From assembly GCF_002531725.1 (NCBI RefSeq), contig NZ_NWSQ01000002.1, positions 1 through 64,000 on the forward strand: DNA of 64,000 nt, read 5' to 3'. The DNA is from Rhizobium sp. L43 (GTDB lineage: Bacteria > Pseudomonadota > Alphaproteobacteria > Rhizobiales > Rhizobiaceae). Of this stretch, positions 53,916 to 63,644 are shown one piece after another (within the stretch, counting starts at the first letter, position 1; every line of letters begins with the position of its first letter). A model generated the notes under the pieces. It did no database searches, was not told the DNA's origin, and worked only from the letters and a program-made list of their open reading frames with translations. The position numbers were made by a program, and so were the translations under genes.

Positions 53916-54803
53916 ATGAACGAGTCCGAAAGCGAACTGCAGGCACGGCTTCTGGCCAAGGCGCTGCCCTTCATGCAGCGTTACGAGAACAAGACGATTG
54001 TCGTGAAATATGGCGGCCACGCCATGGGCAATCCCGAGCTCGGCAAGGCCTTTGCCAGCGATATCGCGCTGTTGAAGCAATCGGGCGTCAACCCGATCGT
54101 CGTTCACGGCGGCGGCCCGCAGATCGGCGCCATGCTGAACAAGATGGGCATCGAATCGAAATTCGAAGGCGGGCTTCGCGTCACCGACCAAAAGACGGTC
54201 GAGATCGTCGAGATGGTGCTTGCCGGCTCGATCAACAAGGAGATCGTCGCGCTGATCAACCAGACCGGCGAATGGGCGATCGGCCTTTGCGGCAAGGACG
54301 GCAACATGGTCTTCGCCGAAAAGGCGCGCAAGACCGTCAAGGACCCGGATTCCAACATCGAGCGCGTGCTCGATCTCGGCTTCGTCGGCGAAGTGGTCGA
54401 AGTCGACCGGACGCTGCTCGATCTGCTCGCCCGCTCCGAGATGATCCCGGTGATCGCACCCGTGGCGCCTGGCCGCGACGGCGCCACCTACAACATCAAT
54501 GCCGATACCTTCGCCGGCGCCATTGCCGGGGCGCTCAACGCCACCCGGCTGCTCTTCCTGACCGATGTGCCCGGCGTGCTCGACAAAAACGGCCAGCTGA
54601 TCAAGGAGCTTTCCGTCGCCGAAGCGCATGCGCTGATCGCCGACGGCACGATCTCCGGCGGCATGATCCCGAAGGTCGAGACCTGCATCGATGCGATCAA
54701 GGCCGGCGTCCAGGGCGTCGTCATCCTGAACGGCAAGACCGCCCATTCCGTGCTGCTCGAGATCTTCACCGAGCACGGCATCGGCACGCTGATCGTTCCC
54801 TGA
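53916..54803 (+). CDS. argB: acetylglutamate kinase
   Basis: A 295-residue kinase phosphorylating N-acetylglutamate, the second step of arginine synthesis. The amino-acid-kinase motifs are [23 protein letters not shown] and the C-terminal [15 protein letters not shown]. The N-terminal extension ([23 protein letters not shown]) is that of arginine-regulated hexameric enzymes, so feedback inhibition is likely. The ribosome site (GCGGGG) is weak. It is divergent from the sigma operon with 144 bases between the starts. Confidence 0.96.
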   Translation: MNESESELQARLLAKALPFMQRYENKTIVVKYGGHAMGNPELGKAFASDIALLKQSGVNPIVVHGGGPQIGAMLNKMGIESKFEGGLRVTDQKTVEIVEMVLAGSINKEIVALINQTGEWAIGLCGKDGNMVFAEKARKTVKDPDSNIERVLDLGFVGEVVEVDRTLLDLLARSEMIPVIAPVAPGRDGATYNINADTFAGAIAGALNATRLLFLTDVPGVLDKNGQLIKELSVAEAHALIADGTISGGMIPKVETCIDAIKAGVQGVVILNGKTAHSVLLEIFTEHGIGTLIVP

Positions 54804-54831
54804 GCGAGGCTGCGCAAGAAGCAGCGCTACG

Positions 54832-55047
54832 GCGTGTCCTTCGAGGCTCCGCCCTGCGGGCTGCGCGCCTCAGGATTAGGAACGTCGGAGGGTGCCGCGG
54901 CAAGGCCCAAGAGAGCCTCACCCTGAGGTGCCCCGCAGGGGCCTCGAAGGGCGGGGCGGGTGCGTTGGTGGTCGATGCATGCCAGGCGCAGCGCTGAGGC
55001 GCGTCCTTCGAGGCTTCGCCCTGCGGGCTACGCGCCTCAGGATGAGG
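54832..55047. repeat. cluster of three dispersed repeat units; no gene in the 54804-55234 gap
   Basis: Two direct copies of a 48-base unit (GCGTGTCCTTCGAGGCTCCG at 54832; GCGTCCTTCGAGGCTTCGCC at 55001) flank an inverted partial copy (CCTCACCCTGAGGTGCCCCG...CCTCGAAGG, 54916-54950). Another copy is at 19997. Their GC-rich palindromic halves (GCCCTGCGGGCT) can fold. Confidence 0.7.
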
Positions 55048-55234
55048 GGCGTCGGGGTGCCGCGCCGGAGGAGAGGCGCTGGAGGGTAGCAACTGACCAT
55101 CATCCGTCGTGTCTGCAAAGCTCCCGAGCCACGATATCCCCTCCGAGAGGTCGCAAATCGCCCGATCTGGCCTTGGCAAGATTTGGAATCGTGATTTAGG
55201 TTGCGGCCCGAAACAAAATGGGTCGAGCAAAAAG

Positions 55235-56383
55235 ATGCGCCTGACAGACTGCTATAATTTTCACGATTTCCGGCGCATGGCCAAACGGCGGCTTCCCGGG
55301 CCGATCTTCGACTATATCGATGGTGCTGCCGATGACGAGGTGACATATCGGCGCAATAGCGCGGCCTTCGAGGCTTGCGATCTGGTGCCCGACGTTTTGC
55401 GCGGGGTGGCCGAGGTCGATATGTCGGTGACGGTCATGGGCCAGAAGCTCGCGATGCCGGTCTATTGCTCGCCGACGGCGCTGCAGCGGCTTTTCCATCA
55501 CCAGGGGGAGCGGGCGGTCGCGGCGGCGGCGGGAAAACACGGCACGATGTTCGGCGTCTCCTCGCTCGGCACGATCAGCCTGGAGGAAGCGCGCCAGATC
55601 AGCAGCGGGCCGCAGGTCTATCAGTTCTATTTCCACAAGGACCGCGGCCTCAACCACGAAATGATGGCGCGGGCCAAGAATGCCGGCGTGCAGGCGATGA
55701 TGCTGACGGTCGACAGCATTACCGGCGGCAACCGCGAGCGCGACAAGCGCACGGGATTTGCCATTCCCTTCAAGCTCAATCTCGCCGGCATGATGCAGTT
55801 TGCGATCAAGCCGTCCTGGGCGATCGACTGGATGACGCATGAGGCTTTCCGGCTGCCGCAGCTTGAAAACCACGTGAAGATGGACGGCGGCGCGTTGTCG
55901 ATCAGCCGATACTTCACCGAGATGCTCGATCCCTCCATGTCGTGGAACGACGTGGCTGACATGGTGCAGGCCTGGGGCGGGCAATTCTGCCTGAAGGGCA
56001 TCATGTCGGTCGAAGACGCCAAACGCGCGGTCGAGATCGGCTGCACCGGCATCGTGCTGTCCAACCATGGCGGCCGTCAGCTCGACGGTTCGCGCAGTGC
56101 CTTCGACCAGCTCGCCGAAATCGTCGATGCCGTTGGCGACCGGATCGACGTGATGATGGATGGCGGCGTACAGCGGGGAACGCATGTTCTTAAAGCGCTG
56201 TCGCTGGGAGCAAAGGCGGTCGGGCTCGGCCGCTACTATCTCTTCCCGCTGGCCGCCGCCGGACAGCCCGGCGTCGAACGGGCGCTGGAGACGATGCGCA
56301 CCGAGATCGAACGCGACATGAAGCTGATGGGCTGCACCTCGGTCGACCAGCTGACCCGGCGCAATCTGCGCTTCCGTTCCTGA
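55235..56383 (+). CDS. lldD: FMN-dependent alpha-hydroxy-acid dehydrogenase (LldD-like)
   Basis: A 382-residue flavoenzyme oxidising a 2-hydroxy acid, probably L-lactate, to the keto acid with electrons passed to quinones. Active-site features are YCSPTALQRL, QFYFHKDR, the catalytic His and Arg in LSNHGGRQLDG, and DGGVQRGTHVLKAL near the phosphate site. LFHHQGERAVAAAAGKHG replaces the MWHPEGE of other members. The start MRLTDCYNF matches the family; its ribosome site is weak. Mandelate or glycolate use cannot be excluded. Confidence 0.88.
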   Translation: MRLTDCYNFHDFRRMAKRRLPGPIFDYIDGAADDEVTYRRNSAAFEACDLVPDVLRGVAEVDMSVTVMGQKLAMPVYCSPTALQRLFHHQGERAVAAAAGKHGTMFGVSSLGTISLEEARQISSGPQVYQFYFHKDRGLNHEMMARAKNAGVQAMMLTVDSITGGNRERDKRTGFAIPFKLNLAGMMQFAIKPSWAIDWMTHEAFRLPQLENHVKMDGGALSISRYFTEMLDPSMSWNDVADMVQAWGGQFCLKGIMSVEDAKRAVEIGCTGIVLSNHGGRQLDGSRSAFDQLAEIVDAVGDRIDVMMDGGVQRGTHVLKALSLGAKAVGLGRYYLFPLAAAGQPGVERALETMRTEIERDMKLMGCTSVDQLTRRNLRFRS

Positions 56384-56448
56384 GCACAAGCGGAATGTTA
56401 TTCCGGGCCGCAGCCCTTCGTGGGATGCGGCCCTCGCATGGATCGGCG

Positions 56449-57219
56449 TCAGATCAGGTTATAAATCGCCGCCGCTTCCTGCTTCAGCTTCTCCATCATC
56501 GACCGGTAAGGCCCCGGGCCATAGCTGATGCGGCTGACGCCGAGGCTTGCCAGGGTTTTCACATCGGGGGCGCCTGGCCGCATCATGATGTTGACCGGCA
56601 GCGGCGATGCGGCGCAGATCTTTTCGATCAAGGCGGGATCGATCAGCCCGGGCACGAAGAAGCCGTTGCCGCCGGCGGCGGCATAGGCCCTGCCCCGCGC
56701 GATCGCCTCGTCGACCAGTCCGGCATGTTTGGCAAGATCGCTCTCGGCCAGAAAAAGGTCGGTGCGGGCGTTGATGAAGAAGGGGATATCTTTGCCGTCG
56801 GCCATGGCGTGAATGGCGCGGATGCGGGCCGCCTGGCTCTCGACGGGATAGAGCCCTTCGCCGGCGACCACCCGATCTTCGAAATTGATGCCGACGGCGC
56901 CGATTTCCACCAGGCTGGCGACATTGGCGGCCGCAGCCTGAGGCTCCGCCGCATAGGCGCCTTCGAAATCGACCGAGAGCGGCAGGTCGATGACGTCGGC
57001 GATGGATTTCGCCGTCTCCACAAGCACCGACATCGGCAGCTTCTCGCCATCGGCAAAGCCATGGGCAGCGGCAACCGACCAGCTTCCGGTCGCAAGCGCC
57101 TTGGCGCCGGCATCGGCAACGGCCCTGGCCGTGCCCGCATCCCAGATATTGTAGAGGACGATCGGGTCGCCCTTGCGGTGAAGCGCGCCGAATGCCTTGG
57201 CCTTTTCAGTCTGGTTCAT
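56449..57219 (-). CDS. isocitrate lyase/PEP mutase-family protein
   Basis: A 256-residue PEP mutase/ICL superfamily protein. The fold motifs are LYNIWDAGTARAVADAG, DFEGAYA, GINFEDRV and FFINARTD; NARTD is the metal-side loop. The KKCGH catalytic loop of isocitrate lyase is absent, as in most short family members whose reactions (lyase on 2-methylisocitrate-like or oxaloacetate-like acids) vary. It overlaps the ada stop region (ATGA), so it is translated with the repair gene; a functional link is not evident. Confidence 0.85.
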   Translation of the reverse strand: MNQTEKAKAFGALHRKGDPIVLYNIWDAGTARAVADAGAKALATGSWSVAAAHGFADGEKLPMSVLVETAKSIADVIDLPLSVDFEGAYAAEPQAAAANVASLVEIGAVGINFEDRVVAGEGLYPVESQAARIRAIHAMADGKDIPFFINARTDLFLAESDLAKHAGLVDEAIARGRAYAAAGGNGFFVPGLIDPALIEKICAASPLPVNIMMRPGAPDVKTLASLGVSRISYGPGPYRSMMEKLKQEAAAIYNLI

Positions 57220-58289
57220 GCTGTCTCCTCCATCTTTGCCTGCGTGCTGATCTTCTCTTCATGCCGCAGCAGCCACTGCTTGCGCCAGAGCCCGCCGCCG
57301 TAACCGGTCAACGAACCATCGGCGCCGAGCATGCGATGGCAGGGCACGATGATGGCCAGCTGGTTGGCGCCATTGGCGCGGCCGACGGCACGCACCACCT
57401 CCGGCCTCTCCATCTCCCTGGCAAGATCGCCATAGGCGCGTGTCTCACCGACAGGAATATCGATCAGCTTTGCCCAGACATGCTTTTCGAACGGCGTGCC
57501 GCCGAGCGCCAAGGGCGTCGTGAAAACGGTGCGCCGCCCGTCGAAATAATCGCCGATCTCCGCCTCGATCTGATCGATAACGGGGGTGCGGCCGACCGCG
57601 ACGGAGGAGCGGAGGCGCTTTTGCAGCGCGTCGAGTTCGCTCGGCAGCGCCTTGCGGTCGTGAAATTCGAGAAGATGCAGATGCGTCTTGTCGGCGACCG
57701 CGATCATCGGCCCGAGCGGGGTGTCGAACCAGTCGGCAAAAAGCAGTTCGCGGTTCTGCGCGAGCGCCGGCGCCTTGCCGACGAGCCGCTGGAAAGCCGC
57801 TCGGAAGCCGCTCGGCGACGCGTATCCGGCGTCGATCTGCGCATCGATGACGCGCGCGCCATCGGCCAATTGCCGGGCCGCCTCGCCGAGCTTGATATAG
57901 CGGACGATGTCGTGGAAGGTCATGCCGAGTGCCCGCTTGAAGGCGCGGCGCACCGTCGAGGGATCATGGCCGCGGCGCACCAGTTCATCCTCGCTCCAGC
58001 GAACCTCCGGCTCGCCGTCGAGTGCGGCAAGCAAAGCGTCGACCACAGGCTCCCTGCCCGGCTGCTCCAGCGGCTTGCAGCGCCGGCAGGGGCGGAAACC
58101 GGAATGCATGCAGGCGGCGATCGTCTCGCAGAACAGCGTATTTTCCCGCTTCGGCTTGCGCGCCGGGCAGGTGAGACGACAGAAGATGCCTGTCGTCTTG
58201 ACGCAGACATAGGCCTGGCCCTCATAACCGGCGCTGCGCGCGATCAGGGCTTCATAGAGTGTATCGTCATCGGGGCGTTCGAAAAGCAT
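57216..58289 (-). CDS. ada: Ada: methyl-DNA repair and adaptive-response regulator
   Basis: A 357-residue bifunctional protein. The N-terminal zinc domain has Cys37, Cys41, Cys68 and Cys71; Cys37 (GIFCRLTC) would accept methyl groups from phosphotriesters and turn the protein into an activator. An AraC-type helix-turn-helix follows (residues about 85-180), then the O6-methylguanine methyltransferase domain with PCHRM (Cys317). All key residues are present, so both repair and self-induction are expected. It is the first of two overlapping genes. Confidence 0.95.
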   Translation of the reverse strand: MLFERPDDDTLYEALIARSAGYEGQAYVCVKTTGIFCRLTCPARKPKRENTLFCETIAACMHSGFRPCRRCKPLEQPGREPVVDALLAALDGEPEVRWSEDELVRRGHDPSTVRRAFKRALGMTFHDIVRYIKLGEAARQLADGARVIDAQIDAGYASPSGFRAAFQRLVGKAPALAQNRELLFADWFDTPLGPMIAVADKTHLHLLEFHDRKALPSELDALQKRLRSSVAVGRTPVIDQIEAEIGDYFDGRRTVFTTPLALGGTPFEKHVWAKLIDIPVGETRAYGDLAREMERPEVVRAVGRANGANQLAIIVPCHRMLGADGSLTGYGGGLWRKQWLLRHEEKISTQAKMEETA

Positions 58290-58344
58290 GACCTCTTTCT
58301 AGCACCGCACGCCGGCCCCGTCCGCCGAAAATCGGGCGCCTATT

Positions 58345-59874
58345 TTATTCCGCCGCATCGAGGCTTTTCACATGCCGTTGCGGACGCAGCATGGATTCTT
58401 CCTCTGCATCCTGCGGCGCGCCCCAGAAATTCTCGAGCGTCGGGCCATCCCTGAGATGGCGGCGGCGGAAGAGGAATTCGACAATCTCGTGAAACCAGAC
58501 GCGGCGCCCCATCTGCGTATACCAGCGCATCGAATGGCGCTGCTCGGGATCGCGATGGAGAAGGATGCGCAGCAGCGCCTTCGGCCGCGCCTGGACCGCC
58601 ACCTCGATGAGCTTGACGCAGACGACCAGCACGATCGGGGTGAGATACCGCATCTTTAGCACCTGATGCTTGTAGTCCCATTTTCGGATATCGGTTTCGA
58701 TGACCTGCCGATCGCGGGCGATGCGGAAGAACGGCGTCCAGCGATGCGGCGTCACATAGAGCGCCTGGATCTGGTCGGGATCATAGGAGAGCAATTGCCG
58801 GAAGCCGCGCCAGAGATGGCCCAGCGTCTCCTCCTCGAAACCGACGACCCAGGTCGCCATCGAGAGGATATCATGCTGGCGCAGAAGGCGGATCGCCTCC
58901 CGGTCGGTTGCCTTGGCTCCGCCCTTCCTGATCAGCGTCAAGGTCGCCTCGTCGGTGTTTTCCATGCCGATCAACCAGCGCACGACACCCGCCTTGCGGT
59001 AGAGATGCAGGATATCGGCATCGCGGACGATATCATCCGCCCGTGTCGATCCGACGATCTGCACCGGCACATTCTCGGCGATCATCGCTTCGAGAAAAGC
59101 CAGCCACGCCTTTCGCGAGGAGGTCGGATTCTCGTCGGCCAGGTTGATCAGTTCCACACCCTCTTGGCGATAAAGCCTGGCGATCTCGCGGGCAAACAGT
59201 TCCGGCGAGCGGTGACGCCAGCGGGTCCAGAAGCCGCGCTGGCCGCAATAATTGCAAAGATGCGGACAGCCGCGTGAAAACTGCATGACGACGGCACGCT
59301 TGCCGCCCCAGTAACTGTAACGGCGATGATCGATCAGCTCCCAACCGATGCGATAGGCATCGAGATCGGCGATCGCCTGTGCCGGCTGCGTCGCCAGGAT
59401 TTCGCCATCACCATCGCGAAAGGCGATGCCGGGAATGGTTGCGAGCGGGCGGCCGGTCGCCAGGCAATCGGCAAGGCGCCGCATCGTTTCCTCGCCTTCA
59501 CCGCGCACGAGAATATCGAATGCCGCCGTCTCGGCCAGAACCTCCCGCCAGTGATAGGTCGGAAAGACGCCGCCGTAGATGATGGAGGTTTTGGGATCAC
59601 GCCATTTGATCGCCTCTGCGATCGCACGGGCTGTGGGATGGGCCGAGGTCGAGCCGGAATGGCCAATCAGCACCAGATCCGGGTCGCTGCCCACCACCCG
59701 GCTGACAATCTCCGCTATCGCCATCGGTCCGAACTCGGCATCGATGAGACTGACGATATGACCATCGTCGATCAGCGGGCCTGCGACCGAGAGAAGGCCG
59801 AGCGGTGGAAGGTGATCATCGGGAATACGACTGCCGATCGCCGTATGCGGCGGATTTATAAGAGTGATCCTCAT
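58345..59874 (-). CDS. B12-binding radical SAM protein (BchE-like)
   Basis: A 509-residue protein. The N-terminal 130 residues form a cobalamin-binding-like Rossmann domain (INPPHTAIG, GHSGSTSAHP, VRGEGEET) without the DxHxxG motif. The radical SAM cluster motif is Cys203-x3-Cys207-x2-Cys210 (GCPHLCNYC). The C-terminal about 120 residues are a basic region with an aromatic-hydrophobic stretch. It belongs to the group of anaerobic Mg-protoporphyrin cyclase-like enzymes that methylate or oxidise unactivated carbons. No cofactor or hopanoid genes adjoin, so the substrate is unknown. The start MRITLINPP was chosen by the family. Confidence 0.85.
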   Translation of the reverse strand: MRITLINPPHTAIGSRIPDDHLPPLGLLSVAGPLIDDGHIVSLIDAEFGPMAIAEIVSRVVGSDPDLVLIGHSGSTSAHPTARAIAEAIKWRDPKTSIIYGGVFPTYHWREVLAETAAFDILVRGEGEETMRRLADCLATGRPLATIPGIAFRDGDGEILATQPAQAIADLDAYRIGWELIDHRRYSYWGGKRAVVMQFSRGCPHLCNYCGQRGFWTRWRHRSPELFAREIARLYRQEGVELINLADENPTSSRKAWLAFLEAMIAENVPVQIVGSTRADDIVRDADILHLYRKAGVVRWLIGMENTDEATLTLIRKGGAKATDREAIRLLRQHDILSMATWVVGFEEETLGHLWRGFRQLLSYDPDQIQALYVTPHRWTPFFRIARDRQVIETDIRKWDYKHQVLKMRYLTPIVLVVCVKLIEVAVQARPKALLRILLHRDPEQRHSMRWYTQMGRRVWFHEIVEFLFRRRHLRDGPTLENFWGAPQDAEEESMLRPQRHVKSLDAAE

Positions 59875-60062
59875 TGCGACTTTACCCTTGCGGGTCCCCC
59901 TGTCTGACGCAGACAGAAAGTCACCAGCGATCGATGGCAATATTCAGCCGAAATCCTCCTAAAGTTGTGAAAATCTGACGGCTTTTTTGCGGAAATCGAC
60001 GTCGGGCGAAGGCCGGAGGCAAAAGCCTTTGGTTTCCGCGGCAGCCGTGCCATAAGACCGCC

Positions 60063-60776
60063 ATGACCAAGATCGACCGCACGCCTGATAAAGCCGATTT
60101 CGAGCACGTCACAGACTGGGTCTTCGACCTCGACAACACGCTCTATCCGCATCATGTCAATCTCTTCGCGCAGATCGACAAGAACATGACCGCTTATGTC
60201 GCCACGCTCTTACAGATGGAGCGGGAAGAGGCGCGCAAGCTGCAGAAGCAATATTACCTGGAACATGGCACGACGCTGCAGGGGCTGATGATCCATCACG
60301 GCATCGACCCGAACGACTTCCTCGAAAAGGCGCATGCGATCGACTATTCGGCGCTGACGCCGCAGCCCGAACTCGGTGCGGCGATCAAGGCGCTGCCGGG
60401 GCGCAAGTTCATCTTCACCAATGGCAGCGTCAAGCATGCGGAAATGACGGCGGAGGCGCTCGGCATTCTCGAGCATTTCGACGACATCTTCGATATCGTC
60501 GCCGCCGACTACGTGCCAAAGCCGGCGCAGGCGACCTACGACAAGTTCACGGCGCTGAAGCGGGTCGAAACCGCAAAGGCGGCGATGTTCGAGGACCTGC
60601 CGCGCAATCTGACGGTGCCGAAAGCGCTCGGCATGCAGACCGTGCTGCTGGTGCCGCGCAATCTGGAAGACACGGTCGTCGAATGGTGGGAAAAGACCAG
60701 CGGCGAAGAGGATCATATCGATTTCGTCACCGACGACCTCGCCGCCTTCCTCGGCAGGATTACCGCTCCGGGCTGA
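60063..60776 (+). CDS. HAD-family pyrimidine 5'-nucleotidase-like enzyme
   Basis: A 237-residue HAD phosphatase of the Sdt1/PpGpp-independent pyrimidine 5'-nucleotidase group. Motif I is FDLDNTLYPHH (Asp nucleophile), motif II IFTNGS, the Lys KPAQATY is motif III, and motif IV is MFEDLPRN. The helical cap (NMTAYVATLL...MIHHGIDPNDFLEKAHAIDYS) fits the nucleotidase type. It would dephosphorylate pyrimidine monophosphates or modified nucleotides. The start follows weak AAGACC. It is divergent from the radical SAM gene. Confidence 0.87.
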   Translation: MTKIDRTPDKADFEHVTDWVFDLDNTLYPHHVNLFAQIDKNMTAYVATLLQMEREEARKLQKQYYLEHGTTLQGLMIHHGIDPNDFLEKAHAIDYSALTPQPELGAAIKALPGRKFIFTNGSVKHAEMTAEALGILEHFDDIFDIVAADYVPKPAQATYDKFTALKRVETAKAAMFEDLPRNLTVPKALGMQTVLLVPRNLEDTVVEWWEKTSGEEDHIDFVTDDLAAFLGRITAPG

Positions 60777-60896
60777 TTCAGCCCTGAGCTGACGGATTAC
60801 CAAAGTTTCACCCAGCTTACCGATGTTTAACTGGGTCTTTCCGGCCTGTTGCCATAGCTTTCGTCGTGAGGGGACACCTCACGAAAGGCCAATACG

Positions 60897-61547
60897 ATGT
60901 ACCGCAACAAGCTGATACTGGCAGCGCTTTCTTCCAGCCTCATCTTCGGCGCAGCCGCCGGGGCAGGCTATGCCGCACCCGGTGACGGGCCGCGTCAGCA
61001 CCCCGGCAGGCATGGTTCCATGCACGATTCTATGCACGGGCCGGGGCCCGCCGCCTTCCGCGAAATCACCTATGTCAGAATGCTCAAGCAGTTCGACACC
61101 AACAAGGACGGACAGATCTCCAAGGAGGAAGCGACCGCCGGCATCGACAAGGTCTTCGCTGCGATCGACACCAATCATGACGGCTCGCTGACCCCCGGCG
61201 AAATCGGCGCATACCAGAAAGCGCAGATGCAGGCGATGAGAGATCAGCGCAAGCAGGACGCCGGTGATAACAAGGATGCCAATACCGCCGACGCGATGCT
61301 TGATAATAACGATCAGGGACGGCCGCCTGAGGGTGGTCGCGAGGGTCGCGACGGACATCGCTGGATGCATCACGGCGGCAACATCATGCGCGCCTCGATC
61401 ATGATGCACCGGGTCGATACCGACCAGAACGGCCAGATTTCCAAACAGGAAGCCGAAGCCGCCATCGACAAGCTGTTTGTGCGGATGGACCGCAACAAGG
61501 ACGGCGTCATCTCGATCGACGACATGCCGGACCGGCCGCTTCTGTAA
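60897..61547 (+). CDS. exported EF-hand calcium-binding protein
   Basis: A 216-residue periplasmic or secreted protein. A signal peptide (LILAALSSSLIFGAAAGAGYA) precedes a His/Met-rich segment (HPGRHGSMHDSMHGPG) and four EF-hand loops: DTNKDGQISKEE, DTNHDGSLTPGE, DTDQNGQISKQE and DRNKDGVISIDD. Loops have the x-D-x-D/N-G-x spacing and look able to bind calcium; the spacer between pairs is acidic/Gln-rich with another Met/His patch. AAAGG precedes the ATG. It is a likely calcium buffer or sensor, with a possible metal-binding His patch. Confidence 0.88.
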   Translation: MYRNKLILAALSSSLIFGAAAGAGYAAPGDGPRQHPGRHGSMHDSMHGPGPAAFREITYVRMLKQFDTNKDGQISKEEATAGIDKVFAAIDTNHDGSLTPGEIGAYQKAQMQAMRDQRKQDAGDNKDANTADAMLDNNDQGRPPEGGREGRDGHRWMHHGGNIMRASIMMHRVDTDQNGQISKQEAEAAIDKLFVRMDRNKDGVISIDDMPDRPLL

Positions 61548-61564
61548 GGCCGGACGCACCCTGC

Positions 61565-61598
61565 CTCCCGTTCTTTCCTGCCTGGGAAAGAGCGGGAG
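61565..61598. terminator. bidirectional terminator after the EF-hand gene
   Basis: CTCCCGTTCTTTCC-(6)-GGAAAGAGCGGGAG forms a 14-bp stem with one T-G pair between two converging genes; ATTCGTTTTC follows on the plus strand. Confidence 0.75.
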
Positions 61599-61626
61599 AT
61601 TCGTTTTCAAATACCGCGCTGACGCT

Positions 61627-62493
61627 CTATTCGCGGTGTTCGTAGAAATCCTGGACGATCTTCCAGGCGGCTTCGGCCGTGTCGACGAAGCTGATCAGCT
61701 TGACGTCGTCGGGCGCGATCGTGCCGAATTCGGCCAATGCGTCGAAATTGATGATGCTCCGCCAGAAGGCCTCGCCGAAGAGGATCAGCGGCAGGCGCTC
61801 CATGCGGCCGGTCTGGATCAGCGTCAGGCATTCGAAGAACTCATCCAGCGTGCCGAAGCCGCCCGGGAAGACCGCGATCGCCTTGGCGCGGACCATGAAA
61901 TGCATCTTGCGAATGGCGAAATAATGGAAGTTGAAGCTGAGCTCCGGAGTCACATAGGCGTTCGGCGCCTGCTCGTGCGGCAGCACGATGTTAAGGCCGA
62001 TCGAAGGGGCGCCCTCGTCGGCCGCGCCGCGATTGCCGGCCTCCATCACGCCGGGGCCGCCGCCGGTGACGATGACATATTCGTGGAAATTGAAGGTGGC
62101 CGAATATTTCGAGCAGAGCCGGGCGAATTTGCGCGCCTCGTCATAATAGACCGAGGCCGCCTCCAGATTGGCGCGCTGGATATCGTTGCGGGCCGCCCAG
62201 GCGCTCTGGCCGGGGGCGGGAATGCGGGCGCCGCCGAACATCACGACGGTCGACCTGATGCCGCGTTCGGTCAGCATCATTTCCGGCTTCAACAGTTCCA
62301 GCTGCAGGCGGATCGGCCGCAGCTCCTCGCGGCAGAGGAAATCCTCGTCGACATAGGCAAGGCGGTAGGCGGGCGACATCGTCTGCGGCGTCTTCGGCAC
62401 GGCCTCGGCGCGCTGCCTGTCGGTCGAGCTGCTCTTTAGCGGGTCCCATACGCCATCCTTGCGCCGCGAACCGCCGTTTCGTCCCTTCGCCAT
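61627..62493 (-). CDS. LOG-family protein (putative cytokinin riboside phosphohydrolase type)
   Basis: A 288-residue Rossmann-fold protein of the LOG group. The hallmark PGGFGTLDEFFE and GGGPGVME are present. In LOG enzymes these residues hydrolyse cytokinin or purine nucleoside monophosphates to base and ribose phosphate. Bacterial members are often longer, as here, with an N-terminal Arg/Lys-rich region and a helical part (VDEDFLCREELRPIRLQLELLKPEMML). MAKGRN was chosen as the start; an in-frame extension to 62583 has no ribosome site. Cytokinin production by this protein is possible but not shown. Confidence 0.87.
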   Translation of the reverse strand: MAKGRNGGSRRKDGVWDPLKSSSTDRQRAEAVPKTPQTMSPAYRLAYVDEDFLCREELRPIRLQLELLKPEMMLTERGIRSTVVMFGGARIPAPGQSAWAARNDIQRANLEAASVYYDEARKFARLCSKYSATFNFHEYVIVTGGGPGVMEAGNRGAADEGAPSIGLNIVLPHEQAPNAYVTPELSFNFHYFAIRKMHFMVRAKAIAVFPGGFGTLDEFFECLTLIQTGRMERLPLILFGEAFWRSIINFDALAEFGTIAPDDVKLISFVDTAEAAWKIVQDFYEHRE

Positions 62494-62686
62494 GTCGAAA
62501 TGCCTTTCAGTAATGCCGGCCAAGAGACCGGATATGTCGCTATAACGCCTTGAAACCAGATATGATCTTGTCGGAAAAATCATTCCGTTCTACGGGTTCA
62601 TGCTGTAGAGCAGGATAACCCCCGCCAACCGCACTTCCGGAGACCTTGCCGTCTCCACGATAAAGATCGAAGTTTAAGGAATTCTC

Positions 62687-63547
62687 ATGAGCGCCACCGA
62701 CCTCGCATCCCTCGAAAAGATCATCGAAACCGCCTTCGACAATCGCGACAATGTGAACACGTCGACCAAGGGCGAAGTTCGCGATGCGGTCGAAGCAGCA
62801 CTCGATCTGCTCGATGCCGGCAAGGCCCGTGTCGCGACGCGCGGCGCCGACGGCGCCTGGACGGTGCATCAGTGGCTGAAGAAGGCCGTGCTGCTGTCCT
62901 TCCGCCTGAACGACATGGAGGTGGTCAAGGGCGGCTCGGGCAATTCCACCTGGTGGGACAAGGTTCCCTCGAAATTCGAGGGTTGGGGCGAGAACCATTT
63001 CCGTGCCGCCGGCTTCCGCGCCGTGCCGAACTGCGTCGTGCGCCGCTCGGCCTATATCGCGCCCAACGCAATCCTGATGCCGTCCTTCGTCAATCTCGGC
63101 GCCTATGTCGGCGAAGGCACGATGGTCGATACCTGGGCGACGGTCGGCTCCTGCGCGCAGATCGGCAAGCATGTGCATCTTTCCGGCGGCGTCGGCATCG
63201 GCGGCGTGCTGGAGCCGATGCAGGCTGGCCCGACGATCATCGAGGACAATTGCTTCATCGGCGCCCGTTCGGAAGTGGTCGAAGGTTGCATCATCCGCGA
63301 AGGCTCGGTGCTCGGCATGGGCGTCTATATCGGCAAGTCGACCAAGATCGTCGACCGCGCCACCGGCGAGGTGAGCTACGGCGAAGTGCCGCCCTATTCC
63401 GTCGTAGTCGCCGGTTCGATGCCGTCGGGCAATGCGACGATGGGCAACGGCAAGCCGGCGCCGCATCTCTACTGCGCCGTCATCGTCAAGCGCGTCGATG
63501 AACAGACCCGCTCGAAGACCGGCATCAATGAGCTGCTCAGAGATTGA
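62687..63547 (+). CDS. dapD: tetrahydrodipicolinate N-succinyltransferase
   Basis: A 286-residue left-handed beta-helix transferase in the succinylase branch of lysine and diaminopimelate synthesis. The hexapeptide turns are in [21 protein letters not shown] and [18 protein letters not shown]; the [13 protein letters not shown] and [17 protein letters not shown] strands are family features. AAGGAATTC precedes the ATG. It is the first gene of a dapD-dapE unit. Length and motifs are complete. Confidence 0.97.
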   Translation: MSATDLASLEKIIETAFDNRDNVNTSTKGEVRDAVEAALDLLDAGKARVATRGADGAWTVHQWLKKAVLLSFRLNDMEVVKGGSGNSTWWDKVPSKFEGWGENHFRAAGFRAVPNCVVRRSAYIAPNAILMPSFVNLGAYVGEGTMVDTWATVGSCAQIGKHVHLSGGVGIGGVLEPMQAGPTIIEDNCFIGARSEVVEGCIIREGSVLGMGVYIGKSTKIVDRATGEVSYGEVPPYSVVVAGSMPSGNATMGNGKPAPHLYCAVIVKRVDEQTRSKTGINELLRD

Positions 63548-63644
63548 TGACATCGACAGAGTGATCCGGTAAACAGACGGCGTCTTTTCCGCGAGGCGCC
63601 GCCTTGCCATGTCTTTGCCATTCCCGCCGGATAGTCCGACTGCC

